This document shows positions 46,601 through 54,456 of a stretch of 64,000 bases of DNA, piece by piece. The DNA is taken from positions 7,965,954-8,029,953 of the forward strand of contig NC_087066.1 in assembly GCF_963678635.1 (NCBI RefSeq), written 5' to 3'. How positions within the stretch are numbered: position 1 is the first letter of the stretch; the number at the start of each line of letters is the position of its first letter. The translations under genes were made by a program, and so were the position numbers. The notes below the pieces were generated by a model, which was not told the DNA's origin, made no database searches, and was given only the letters and a program-made list of their open reading frames with translations. Source of the DNA: Symsagittifera roscoffensis. Lineage: Eukaryota > Xenacoelomorpha > Acoela > Convolutidae.

Positions 46601-47724
46601 ATGAACACTGGATAGCCAAATTTGGACTACCAGAAATTTTAGTTACAGACAACGGTACAGAATTCATAAATAATGAAATCATCACACTATGTCATCTATA
46701 TAACATCAAACACAAACCACGTACATCTCACGCACCTTGGACAAACGGCTTAGTCGAAGGTATGAACCGTTCACTACAAGAATATCTTAGATGTATCATC
46801 AATGGAAATGATACAAGATATACTGAATGGTCAGCAGATGTAAAACTATTTCCCTTAGCATATAATTCACAAATCACGACAACTCTAGGAATGCCACCAT
46901 ATGAAATGGTTTTTAACCAAAAGCCACGCAAACCAATAATGTTTACAGCAAATTCTGATAAAAACGCACAAGGTTATTGTCAACCAAATAAAGACTCAAT
47001 TTGTTATAACCTACCTTTACATACACACGATGAAGATCATTTTCATCACCCACAAATTCTTAAATTAGCCTCCGGTACACACACCGAATGGATTTTAAAC
47101 AGAGATAAAAAACACAATGAAATTTACCAAAAAATAACAAAAAAGTTGTTACAAAGGCAAAACATAAATGAACAAATAAATTCACGCTTTACACCAGCCT
47201 CCGATTTAAAAATTGGAACATTTGTTTTAATACCCAATTTTAATACTCAAAAAGGAATTTCTAAAAAATTACAACCCCTTCGTAAAGGACCATACCAAAT
47301 AATTGCAAAACCCCTTGATGTCACATATAAAATCACCGACTCAGACAAAAAAGAAATCGTTCAACACCGAAATATTCTATTACCTTATTATCCAAAAGAA
47401 TACGCACTCCCCGAACTAACTCAATTATATTCTTTTACAGGTTTAAAAGTTATTCAAAATGACCCACATACGGAAAATACATCAAAGGAACAAAAAGATT
47501 TTCACTTCGAAAACCAAAATACAAAATCAACCACCACAAAAAACAATACAAAAAATCTAGATCAAAATACATCTCCAAAAGAAAGAAAAAATAGAAAAAT
47601 GACAGAACAAATAACACCCCAAGAACAAATCGACAAATCAGAACATAGAGAGTCTTCACGACTTAGAAATCAACCACGTAAAAATTATAAAATATTCATC
47701 CCACAATCTAAAATAGAAAAATGA
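43699..47724 (+). CDS. pol: Pol: reverse transcriptase, RNase H, integrase
   Basis: 1341 aa from ATG 43699, with the frame open from 43552. RT occupies about residues 165-440: LDARYLN, motif A, the FYGISIGPAAF block, YLDDV (Asp342, Asp343) and FLGHNIE. Motif A reads TTAYMNSAYNQ, with Tyr277 where gypsy-type enzymes have the first catalytic Asp (TAT, one base from GAT), so this RT is predicted inactive. RNase H follows with Asp489 (CDAS) and Asp559 (FTDHKP). Integrase has the HHCC zinc-binding module (CNDCIVCQ end), a DD35E core (Asp924, Asp984, Glu1020) and a GPY/F module (KGPYQI). The C-terminus is cut off by a 122-bp duplication that throws the frame into TGA at 47722. Confidence 0.93.
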   Translation: MSDFEFKPIHKFFKITISSIKYLKNSNSDIISLHVYNNTPYQVTLSLGLLGYCETNATISPIHEKAYRVNNILQLLDICQSTILNEELSINNIISNEKRNTDYFTKTPYFKPTFNINNYTENQQKFLTMFNFQHSQITQDEFEKLAKQLIKYSSVYATSKFDVGKISSSLHLPLKPDAVFKKQRASKVPIHLHDKVNRLLDILEQYNIISPVNKEEQPKGNTFINPVIILAKGESLKIVLDARYLNSLIDESKCNWPIEPIHVILTKINGKYFTTAYMNSAYNQMPLDEQSRRLTQFVIGNQQYEFNRLFYGISIGPAAFSAFMSKIFRPLILKKNAITYLDDVFMQSQTKEEMFNVLEQYHQILQNENLKAAPDKSHFFLTRVKFLGHNIERKTITPLKSSIDAIKKLQPPTNKKKIQEFLGMLNFLSKYVYKMQLYLRPFYNILRQQNNFEWNTEHQARFEEIKKLLTEQISNTIPDSNQPFYAMCDASNFGIGSALLQSHNGTNKMNLISANSRLFTQAELRLSTLMRECTAIIYTLTEYEFLILGSKHPTVLFTDHKPIIFLFTQKSNPNHRVYRFQLILMKFPNLHIVWTAGKNLALPDTLSRNTPPELLTRKTTVEIPKNIKFYLAKNETSPRLECKYAVKTDVEQSQINNLQHFPLYLDCQNNHYEVDLLGTSTFKPIPYSQWIKNNTQQKRVKQHSHKKDLFPLIEKENLTDKINLSGPQTNDIKYTINQVFDLHDPLDTIPLSKLEIENIFLPPTETITISTLKQYQNFDPVIRQLKSWHKYKTKPVKADTTILGNKTLLRYFRKFNNTTINENTDLLEYKLNESTVPCLPLSMILIALNISHTQNIKGHSGSEKTYSNFIQNFYFPNAPIWIKVLCNDCIVCQLNKPYPNQKQIAQKQDFKGQSLYFNHRISFDTKGPISPSSEGNSYIMVIVDAFTHYVALNPVPHCNAYYAYTTLYEHWIAKFGLPEILVTDNGTEFINNEIITLCHLYNIKHKPRTSHAPWTNGLVEGMNRSLQEYLRCIINGNDTRYTEWSADVKLFPLAYNSQITTTLGMPPYEMVFNQKPRKPIMFTANSDKNAQGYCQPNKDSICYNLPLHTHDEDHFHHPQILKLASGTHTEWILNRDKKHNEIYQKITKKLLQRQNINEQINSRFTPASDLKIGTFVLIPNFNTQKGISKKLQPLRKGPYQIIAKPLDVTYKITDSDKKEIVQHRNILLPYYPKEYALPELTQLYSFTGLKVIQNDPHTENTSKEQKDFHFENQNTKSTTTKNNTKNLDQNTSPKERKNRKMTEQITPQEQIDKSEHRESSRLRNQPRKNYKIFIPQSKIEK

Positions 47725-47842
47725 CAGAACAAATAACACCCCAAGAACAAATCGACAAATCAGAACATAGAGAGTCTTCACGACTTAGAAATCAACCACG
47801 TAAAAATTATAAAATATTCATCCCACAATCTAAAATATTAAA
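47599..47842 (+). repeat. 122-bp tandem duplication at the end of pol
   Basis: Copy 1 starts at 47599 and copy 2 at 47721, both with ATGACAGAACAAATAACACC. They are identical by eye through the TTCATCCCACAATCTAAAAT block. As 122 is not a multiple of 3, the second copy is read out of frame and Pol stops at its first bases. The Pol-like frame resumes in the second copy and would stop at about 47870. Confidence 0.92.
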
Positions 47843-47870
47843 GAAAGTCGAATTTCAAAAACAACTTTAA

Positions 47871-48479
47871 TTTTGTATTTCACAGTCTTAGACCTTTGAA
47901 ACATTTTGAATTTTCATTTTTCAAAATAACATGCTGACAAACACGCAACGAATCTAGTTCAAATTTAAACCAATAGGATTCATCCAATCCGTCACCTTCT
48001 CTAACTTAAACTCAGATCAATTAGACGAACCATATAAAACTCCAGGCATATCTATAACTATAACTTTACGACCTCCAGGTCAAAAATAAGCAAACCACTC
48101 CAACTTGACAACTAAAATAAATATCACCATAACATCATAACCCTCCCTTATCTAATAAACCAAAGATCAGCAATATTTCCCCAACTCAGACCTCAAATAC
48201 CCCCCAAACAAATATTTTAAATTAGCCTTAAGTAAAAGAACGACCATTTTAATTAGCCTAAAGTATAAAATTCTCAAAAATACCCCAGATCATTTGACTG
48301 AAAATATTATCATTTAATGAAAATAAAGACAAAGAAGACCTCCCGATCACCATAAAAATTCCCCCCAATAATTTTTCACAAAACTCAACCCACTTGTCAA
48401 AAAACCAATAAATAATCCGACCACACTTGAAAATTGCCCCAAACAACAAAAAATATTCGATCAAGAAGTCATTTCTTAA
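47871..48479 (+). other. Non-coding spacer between pol and the 3' ORFs
   Basis: No open frame of note on the plus strand. The A- and C-rich composition continues. This is where a splice acceptor for 3' messages would be expected, but no strong polypyrimidine-AG site was singled out. Confidence 0.4.
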
Positions 48480-48710
48480 ATGCTCTTCTCCCAATCAGTC
48501 AATATAATTCTAACAAATCTCAGACAATTTTTTACGATAATTAAAACTTTTATAATATTTCTTTTTGATATCTTTGAATCTTTTCTAATAATATTAATCA
48601 TTTTTTGCAATATTTTTTTAATTTTCTATTCCATATTTGAACTATTCCTCCAACTTTCAAAAGCCCTTGATTATGTCCACAGGTACGATTCACAAAACGT
48701 CTCTAAATGA
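48480..48710 (+). CDS. Small hydrophobic ORF, probable membrane peptide
   Basis: 76 aa from ATG. Residues about 20-60 are an almost unbroken run of Ile, Leu and Phe (FFTIIKTFIIFLFDIF, then FLIILIIFCNIFLIFY), enough for one or two membrane spans. Its stop overlaps the start of the next small ORF as ATGA (48707-48710), which suggests coupled translation. AT-rich DNA readily gives Phe/Ile/Leu-rich frames by chance, so this is a cautious call. The fact that it stands in an otherwise A/C-rich strand makes the T-rich tract notable. Confidence 0.35.
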   Translation: MLFSQSVNIILTNLRQFFTIIKTFIIFLFDIFESFLIILIIFCNIFLIFYSIFELFLQLSKALDYVHRYDSQNVSK

Positions 48711-48895
48711 TACGAACCATTTTCAGTAGAACTGATATTTTTTTACTATTTGTAATTTTCATAACATTTCTATCATCCCTCATTTTGACCATATGCAAAT
48801 GTATAAAGAAAGCAATTATCACATTCGCTCTAGCAACAATCCTCCTAATTCTTTTTTTAGAAGAATACTATAATAAACATAAACTTTTTCACTAA
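48707..48895 (+). CDS. Second small hydrophobic ORF, probable membrane peptide
   Basis: 62 aa beginning within the ATGA overlap with the previous ORF. Two hydrophobic stretches (IFLLFVIFITFLSSLILTI and AIITFALATILLILFL) flank a short basic segment with a CKCIKK motif, giving a hairpin-like two-span topology. It ends at TAA just before the ATG-less ORF. No family recognised. It could be a viroporin-like accessory product or chance. Confidence 0.35.
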   Translation: MIRTIFSRTDIFLLFVIFITFLSSLILTICKCIKKAIITFALATILLILFLEEYYNKHKLFH

Positions 48896-48903
48896 AAGAA
48901 TAA

Positions 48904-50034
48904 ACCAAAAAACTATCAAAAATTGCTAACCAAGAGTCCCAAAGTCAGTCTTCACCGACATCATCCCAAGATAACCCAACAACACCTTCAACTACCCAAA
49001 ATCCTCAAACATCTACACGAATTTCCTTTCAAGATAACCCATATACTTTTGAAGAACGACACGCACGCTTATCTGAACCACTAGAACCCGTTCAACGGCA
49101 AGCACCTTTAAGTGAACCAACATATAATCTATACCCAACACTACCACCAGTTTTAAGTAGAATACGACATCCTAGTCAAAACCAAAACACAATCGAAATA
49201 AATAGACAAATTATACATCCTCGAAGAAATAGAAATTTTCAAACTCCCCGAGTTCATTTTGAAATACCTCAATCCCCGTCACAAAACACTCCAGAAAACC
49301 CCACTGGTATCTTACCAGAAACCCCTACACTTCTTTCACAACGTAGCACCTCAAGCCTACCCTCAGATTACTTAGGTTCAACACCAACATCTGAACAAAT
49401 ACGTGAAAATCCCTTCAATCCCCCAAACCAAACATCACAACTACCATATTGGACAACACCTTCATTCACACAAGGTGAACCAAATTTAACCAATGAACCA
49501 ATAGATATTTCTTCAGATACAACATCCTCATCACTACCGGAAACATTATCACTACCATCAACACCATCAATTAGCCAAATTTCACCGACACCTTTTAACT
49601 TAAATTCTCCAAACAATCTCGACGCAAGATATCGAGAACAATCATCAACAACTATTCCGTTAAGACTAGATTGGAATACATTCACAGCACCTCCACCATT
49701 ATTTGGACAACACCCAGAAAGTAACCGACTCCACAACTGGGCACTCAATAGACTACAATATCGACAAGACATCCACGACGACATTCGTGAACACAATATA
49801 CAAATACTCCAACAAAATAGTTTACAATTAAAGTTTGAAATCACAGTTAAATTAAACAACATTACTCAACATCCCTATCCGTTAAACCCACCAAATATAA
49901 CAGCTCAATCACTACCACCACCATTTATAACAACTGAAGTAATATATAAATACGACAGATACACCAAAAAGACAATTGGTTACATCACATTTTATAACCC
50001 ATATTCAGGATTATCATACACATGTATATTCTAA
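48904..50034 (+). CDS. ATG-less 376-codon ORF, Pro/Ser/Gln-rich
   Basis: The frame is open from just after TAA 48901 to TAA 50032 and contains no ATG at all, so it is easily missed. The first two thirds are Pro/Ser/Thr/Gln-rich and disordered in character (SLPETLSLPSTPSISQISPTP-like stretches). The last third is more ordered (QYRQDIHDDIREHNIQILQQ), then has the NNITQHPYPLNPPNITA region with two possible N-glycosylation sites. It ends 13 bases inside the envelope ORF. The long open run in A/C-rich DNA lacking G makes chance openness possible, since TAG and TGA are rare there, but TAA is not. Translation would need a spliced leader ATG, a non-AUG start or a frame change. A weak acceptor-like CTAACCAAG ends at 48934. 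No family recognised. Confidence 0.6.
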   Translation, partial: TKKLSKIANQESQSQSSPTSSQDNPTTPSTTQNPQTSTRISFQDNPYTFEERHARLSEPLEPVQRQAPLSEPTYNLYPTLPPVLSRIRHPSQNQNTIEINRQIIHPRRNRNFQTPRVHFEIPQSPSQNTPENPTGILPETPTLLSQRSTSSLPSDYLGSTPTSEQIRENPFNPPNQTSQLPYWTTPSFTQGEPNLTNEPIDISSDTTSSSLPETLSLPSTPSISQISPTPFNLNSPNNLDARYREQSSTTIPLRLDWNTFTAPPPLFGQHPESNRLHNWALNRLQYRQDIHDDIREHNIQILQQNSLQLKFEITVKLNNITQHPYPLNPPNITAQSLPPPFITTEVIYKYDRYTKKTIGYITFYNPYSGLSYTCIF

Positions 50035-51566
50035 ATTTATTAATTTTTCTTCAACTCCTTTTTCTAGTAATCTCAAATCAAAACATAAACCCTTCCCCCC
50101 GCACAGGACCACAAGATTTAATAGTAACACTTTACGATTGTGAAGAAAACGAACAAAAAACACTAACCAAATATGCAATAAATCAAGTATCACAATGCGA
50201 AACAGAACCACAAGCCATAGAAACTACAAATGTAATCGCAACACTTTACTCAAAAGCCCGAGCAACAACAGTTATCGGATATAAATTCACAGCAACATTT
50301 TCCGAAAAGAAAGTACATTGTTCACAAGTCTCAAACGGAAATAAAAACCGACTTGACCATGAATCATTCTACCAGAGTAATATCGAACGACTTTTACATC
50401 TAAATCCCGAAGATTGTAAAAACGAGTTACTCCGACTAAATATCACAAAAAATAAAAACACAGATAGAAAGTTAGTATATTTCCAAGTTTTTTCAGATTC
50501 TATACATCAAGCAGAACTTGAAAGATATCAAGGACATATAAAATTAGATGAAAAGTACCCATATAACGGCGCACACGGACGATTAACCTATGACATGCAC
50601 GATAAACATTGGATACCACACATCGGTATAAATGACCCATCAAACTGCAAAGCAGACACAAAAAATAAAGGATACCAAGAAATAATGTTTTTCGATTGGA
50701 AAATACAACTCGAAAAAATTCAACTCACACGAGATTTATCAGACAACACAATGATCTATCAAGGAATTAGATTACCTTGTAAAAATGATCAAGGTTATTG
50801 CGACCCTACAACACGAACACAAGCAACAATTGTTTGGTTCCCCGAAGACACATGTACAACATTTCAAGTAGCAAAAATACACGCTCGTATGATAACATTT
50901 CACGAAAAATATTTTATACAGTCCATTCCATATGAACAAGTAAACCCATCACGAAAACAAAGTTCTAATTTTAGAAACATACACAATATAGAAAATAAAT
51001 TGACACGTTTTCAAATTTATCAAGAAACAGAACTTGCATGTAAATACAGAAACCCACTTCACAAAACACAATACTCTGAAATATTAGTTGAATACGAAAA
51101 AGGATTCGACATGACCACTGGAAAAACAAAAATCGACCCATATGCCACAGGTCATCCTCCAAACGAAGGAACATCATATATACCAGTTAATTTTCGAAAA
51201 AGTAAAGGTCAACCCGGTGGACATCTAAAGCCCCATGACACTAGAAGCACACGTTTACAAGAACTATCACTAATGAATAGTACATATTTCGGTAATATCC
51301 ACTATGATATTCACTTAGATATGAAACTAGACTACACGATTAGCCGAATTTTTCAAGAAATGTCACTCTATGAATTAGAAACACTACACCAACTATGCGA
51401 ATTAGAAAGAACACAATTATTACAATCACTTGCACTAGCAGTATTAAAAATACCCTACGCAGGATATTTACTATCAGGAAATAGATCAAATTTTTTAGAC
51501 TACGAAGGAAACATTTTATGGTTTTATACTTGTACCAAAAAAAGTATCACCACTATACGTTTTTGA
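50022..51566 (+). CDS. Envelope-like glycoprotein, N-terminal part (frame broken)
   Basis: 514 codons from ATG. Residues 1-18 (MYILNLLIFLQLLFLVIS) form a signal peptide. The ectodomain has spaced cysteines and N-glycosylation sites (NIT near residue 144, NST near 417, NRS near 486). The position after pol, the signal peptide and the downstream membrane segments in the next ORF make an envelope role the best reading. I could not assign it with confidence to a known fusion-protein class. The frame ends at TGA 51564, shortly after a 7-A run (about 51535-51541), while the +1 frame stays open across this point and continues the protein-like sequence. This copy therefore carries a one-base frame lesion, or a programmed shift occurs there. 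Confidence 0.75.
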   Translation: MYILNLLIFLQLLFLVISNQNINPSPRTGPQDLIVTLYDCEENEQKTLTKYAINQVSQCETEPQAIETTNVIATLYSKARATTVIGYKFTATFSEKKVHCSQVSNGNKNRLDHESFYQSNIERLLHLNPEDCKNELLRLNITKNKNTDRKLVYFQVFSDSIHQAELERYQGHIKLDEKYPYNGAHGRLTYDMHDKHWIPHIGINDPSNCKADTKNKGYQEIMFFDWKIQLEKIQLTRDLSDNTMIYQGIRLPCKNDQGYCDPTTRTQATIVWFPEDTCTTFQVAKIHARMITFHEKYFIQSIPYEQVNPSRKQSSNFRNIHNIENKLTRFQIYQETELACKYRNPLHKTQYSEILVEYEKGFDMTTGKTKIDPYATGHPPNEGTSYIPVNFRKSKGQPGGHLKPHDTRSTRLQELSLMNSTYFGNIHYDIHLDMKLDYTISRIFQEMSLYELETLHQLCELERTQLLQSLALAVLKIPYAGYLLSGNRSNFLDYEGNILWFYTCTKKSITTIRF

Positions 51567-52641
51567 AGACAAACGATGCTATAAAAGAATCCCTATCTTT
51601 TATAAGAATAAAGTACATTTCGTTGACACACTTTCAAGAAGAACCTATTTCTGGGATACCGCAGTCCCATGTGGATCAGAAAATAGCCACAATGTAGTAC
51701 AACTAAACCCTGATGAAGATAAATATTACCTTCTTACCCCATATCCCACATTAATGCAATCACTCAAAAAATTTTCACCAGAAAGCATTCGCGCTATCGC
51801 TCGAAACCCAAATATAGACTTACAATCAATAGGAATATACTCAAAATCAGATATTCAACATCACATTAGAACACAACATTTCCAAGAATTATTAACACAA
51901 ATGGACACAATACAAAGACAATCAATTGACCAAAACTTACGCAAACTTGCCGAAACCGCAGGATTTGCAGACATCTATACGCAAGACTATAGCGGATATT
52001 TTAAGGACATTAAAGATTATATATATCTAAACGGTGAAAAATACCGTCCCCAAGATATATCACCTATTAATATTTTTAGCTTTGTTACACTCAAGAATGA
52101 AATTCTTGATTTTCTAGGATGGCCCTACTACATCTTAGAAAAACTGACTATTTTATACGCAATGTTTAACTTTATTGGATTTCTTTTTTCACTCTTAAAA
52201 GGAATCTATAACACATGTGCTATACACACACAAGTCAATAGACAAGCAAGTGTAGCACGCATACTATTTGCAGGATTTTTTGGAATTTTTTCTACATCAA
52301 TAAACAAAATTCTTTTAGACGCACAAATAAAAGAATACAACACAAAAATAGCAACAAGACAGAACACATACGACGAAGAACATAACAATGTAGACACAAC
52401 GCCAACAGCACCACAGTTACCACCCCTACCACATAACCATCCATTATCCCTAGTCCCACGTAATTTTCGAAATTTAGCAATAACACATAATCCAAATTTT
52501 AGACCAACCATATCACAAAGTCCCATCCAACATATAACGACACGCCACTCACAAGATGAAAATACTTATGAACAAATTATAGAACAAACCCATACCACCG
52601 CTTTTCAGTCTCAAAATAATAATTTTTTTAGCCCACGATGA
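51543..52641 (+). CDS. Envelope-like glycoprotein, C-terminal part with membrane segments
   Basis: Open in the +1 frame relative to the preceding ORF. The first ATG (51754) is probably internal. Visible parts: cysteines near the junction (DKRCYKR, VPCGSE), a Gln/Asp-rich helical stretch (about 40-65 residues after the ATG), a hydrophobic stretch around residues 119-149 counted from 51754 (EKLTILYAMFNFIGFLFSLL) that is the likely membrane anchor, and a second hydrophobic stretch near residues 168-186. A Pro/His-rich tail of about 100 residues follows and would be cytoplasmic. It stops at TGA 52639, overlapping the next ATG (ATGA). Confidence 0.7.
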
Positions 52642-54446
52642 GCCGACAACTTGGATCCCTACACCGTTCAAATTCCCATCCAACCAACCTCACTACTTCA
52701 ATTACAATAATACCACTTTTTGCTTTCCCACCACCCGATTTCCCAACCAGTAATGTAACATCAGGCATGAATTCCGATACTAATTCACACATCTCAGTTT
52801 TATACTCCACCTCACAACTCAATAACCCGAATATTGAAACCCCCGATGAATTTGCCGACTCTGAACCATCTCCATCCAATAATTTTCACACCAATCCCTC
52901 AATTTTTTCCCAACCCCCTTTTCAACCAATACTTCCAAATAACCCTGTACCCACCAATTCTACACCCTCTTATGCTTCCCAAGTCACTCCAACCTATTCT
53001 TCCCTTCATTCAGACCGATCATCCAATTCTCCAGATACCCCCCAAATCTCCCCAGAACTAGATAATTTTATTACCTTACAACAACAACCCTACCACCTTG
53101 ACACCCCCACCATAAACCAGATTTCATCCACAATAGATTCATCCAACCCTCCTACCCCTACACCCTCTTCAATTTATACCGAATCATTAGAACCATCATC
53201 CACATCTACTGAATCTTCACTCAGCACTAATAGAGCTTACCGCACTTTTAAAAGAAAGTTCCCCAACCATCCTTTCCCAGCAAACCCAGGAACAGCCCGT
53301 GAATATATAAATCATCCAAATCACACTAACACAAAAGAATTTTTGGCTATCACCTTACCCTCATTTCCAAAATACACCTTAAACACCCCTCACGACACTA
53401 ACGAAACACGTAGCTTTGTAGACGAACACGTTTTAATGCCTACTCTTCCTTGGACCTCATATTATCATTTTACTAATCCTATTTGCTTACCTTTATCTAA
53501 CACTCACATCGATATAAAACGAAATAAGGACATGCTATATCGACTCACTACACCAATAACACCTAGACAATTTACTTACATCGGATATAAAAAATCACTA
53601 AAAACACACACTGCACCCCGAGCTAACGAATATACGCTAGAATATTACAATCATAACATCATCAAAACTAACCAAGATCAATTCTTAGACGATGACCGCT
53701 TCGCTAACCCACAAATCACAGAAAAATTTTTCATTAAAACACCATATGTATTTACACTCAATATCTTTGATCGCAAATTTGACCACATTATCTCAGAAGC
53801 ACTAACAGACACGCAAGCCTACGAAAGTTTTAAAGAACGCTTCCAAATATTTTCACTAACCTTTCATTTCCTTGCACCACATGAAAGAGATTGGCACTGC
53901 TCACACGATATTATGTTGCGCACTAAACAAACTCACACATATACATATTATCGTTTTATCCAAAATCACTTCGACCTACACACTCCCTCCAGACAACCAC
54001 ACCACCGTTTTCAATTCATCAATTCCAAATACACCTCACCATTCTGTCTTAACTTCACATATTGCATTAAAGATACTAACCTTCATGGTATTCTTCGAAA
54101 TTATGATCCCATAACCCAAATGTATATTTTTTGTCCCATCACCAAGACCTTCAACGCAGAAGAATTCCGACCCTTCCTTATCCCACACGAATTTGTTCAA
54201 CCTATAGAAATCCCCATTTTAGAATTCATCCACAACACTAAATTCAATCACAAATTATATAATCTAATCCAAAACACACCTTATGAGTTTGCAGTTGGCA
54301 CTGAAGAACTAACCACCATTAAAGCACTTCAATTGCTTTGGCCACTGCTTCAAACTAAAAATATCATCCGCATCTTAGCTAAATTACTAACAACTTCAGA
54401 TCTCATCCACGACATCTTCCCCCACGGTTTCTTCCCCGACGACTAA
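52638..54446 (+). CDS. 602-aa accessory ORF of unknown function
   Basis: Starts at ATG 52638 in an ATGA overlap with the envelope stop, suggesting coupled translation from the same message. Residues 1-200 are Ser/Pro/Thr/Asn-rich and disordered. Residues about 220-600 look like a folded domain with many aromatic and His residues (WTSYYHFTNPICLPL, then FHFLAPHERDWHCSHDIML, then SPFCLNFTYCIKD), and the C-terminus is more hydrophobic and helical (ALQLLWPLLQTKNIIRILA). There is no signal peptide, zinc finger or known enzyme motif. Three bases after its TAA lies a consensus splice donor. It is intact in this copy although pol and env carry lesions. I do not recognise the family. Confidence 0.75.
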   Translation: MSRQLGSLHRSNSHPTNLTTSITIIPLFAFPPPDFPTSNVTSGMNSDTNSHISVLYSTSQLNNPNIETPDEFADSEPSPSNNFHTNPSIFSQPPFQPILPNNPVPTNSTPSYASQVTPTYSSLHSDRSSNSPDTPQISPELDNFITLQQQPYHLDTPTINQISSTIDSSNPPTPTPSSIYTESLEPSSTSTESSLSTNRAYRTFKRKFPNHPFPANPGTAREYINHPNHTNTKEFLAITLPSFPKYTLNTPHDTNETRSFVDEHVLMPTLPWTSYYHFTNPICLPLSNTHIDIKRNKDMLYRLTTPITPRQFTYIGYKKSLKTHTAPRANEYTLEYYNHNIIKTNQDQFLDDDRFANPQITEKFFIKTPYVFTLNIFDRKFDHIISEALTDTQAYESFKERFQIFSLTFHFLAPHERDWHCSHDIMLRTKQTHTYTYYRFIQNHFDLHTPSRQPHHRFQFINSKYTSPFCLNFTYCIKDTNLHGILRNYDPITQMYIFCPITKTFNAEEFRPFLIPHEFVQPIEIPILEFIHNTKFNHKLYNLIQNTPYEFAVGTEELTTIKALQLLWPLLQTKNIIRILAKLLTTSDLIHDIFPHGFFPDD

Positions 54447-54456
54447 CAGGTAAGTA
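54447..54456 (+). promoter_or_regulatory. Consensus 5' splice donor immediately after the last ORF
   Basis: CAG followed by GTAAGTATG (exon end at 54449) fits the metazoan donor consensus. The stop codon of the 602-aa ORF ends three bases earlier. A possible acceptor with a pyrimidine run is TTTTTTCCCCACAAG ending near 54694. Confidence 0.55.

Noticed and set aside
49368-49862. 164-codon minus-strand ORF
   Set aside because: It is the antisense shadow of the ATG-less plus-strand ORF 48904-50034, whose A/C-rich composition opens the opposite strand as well.
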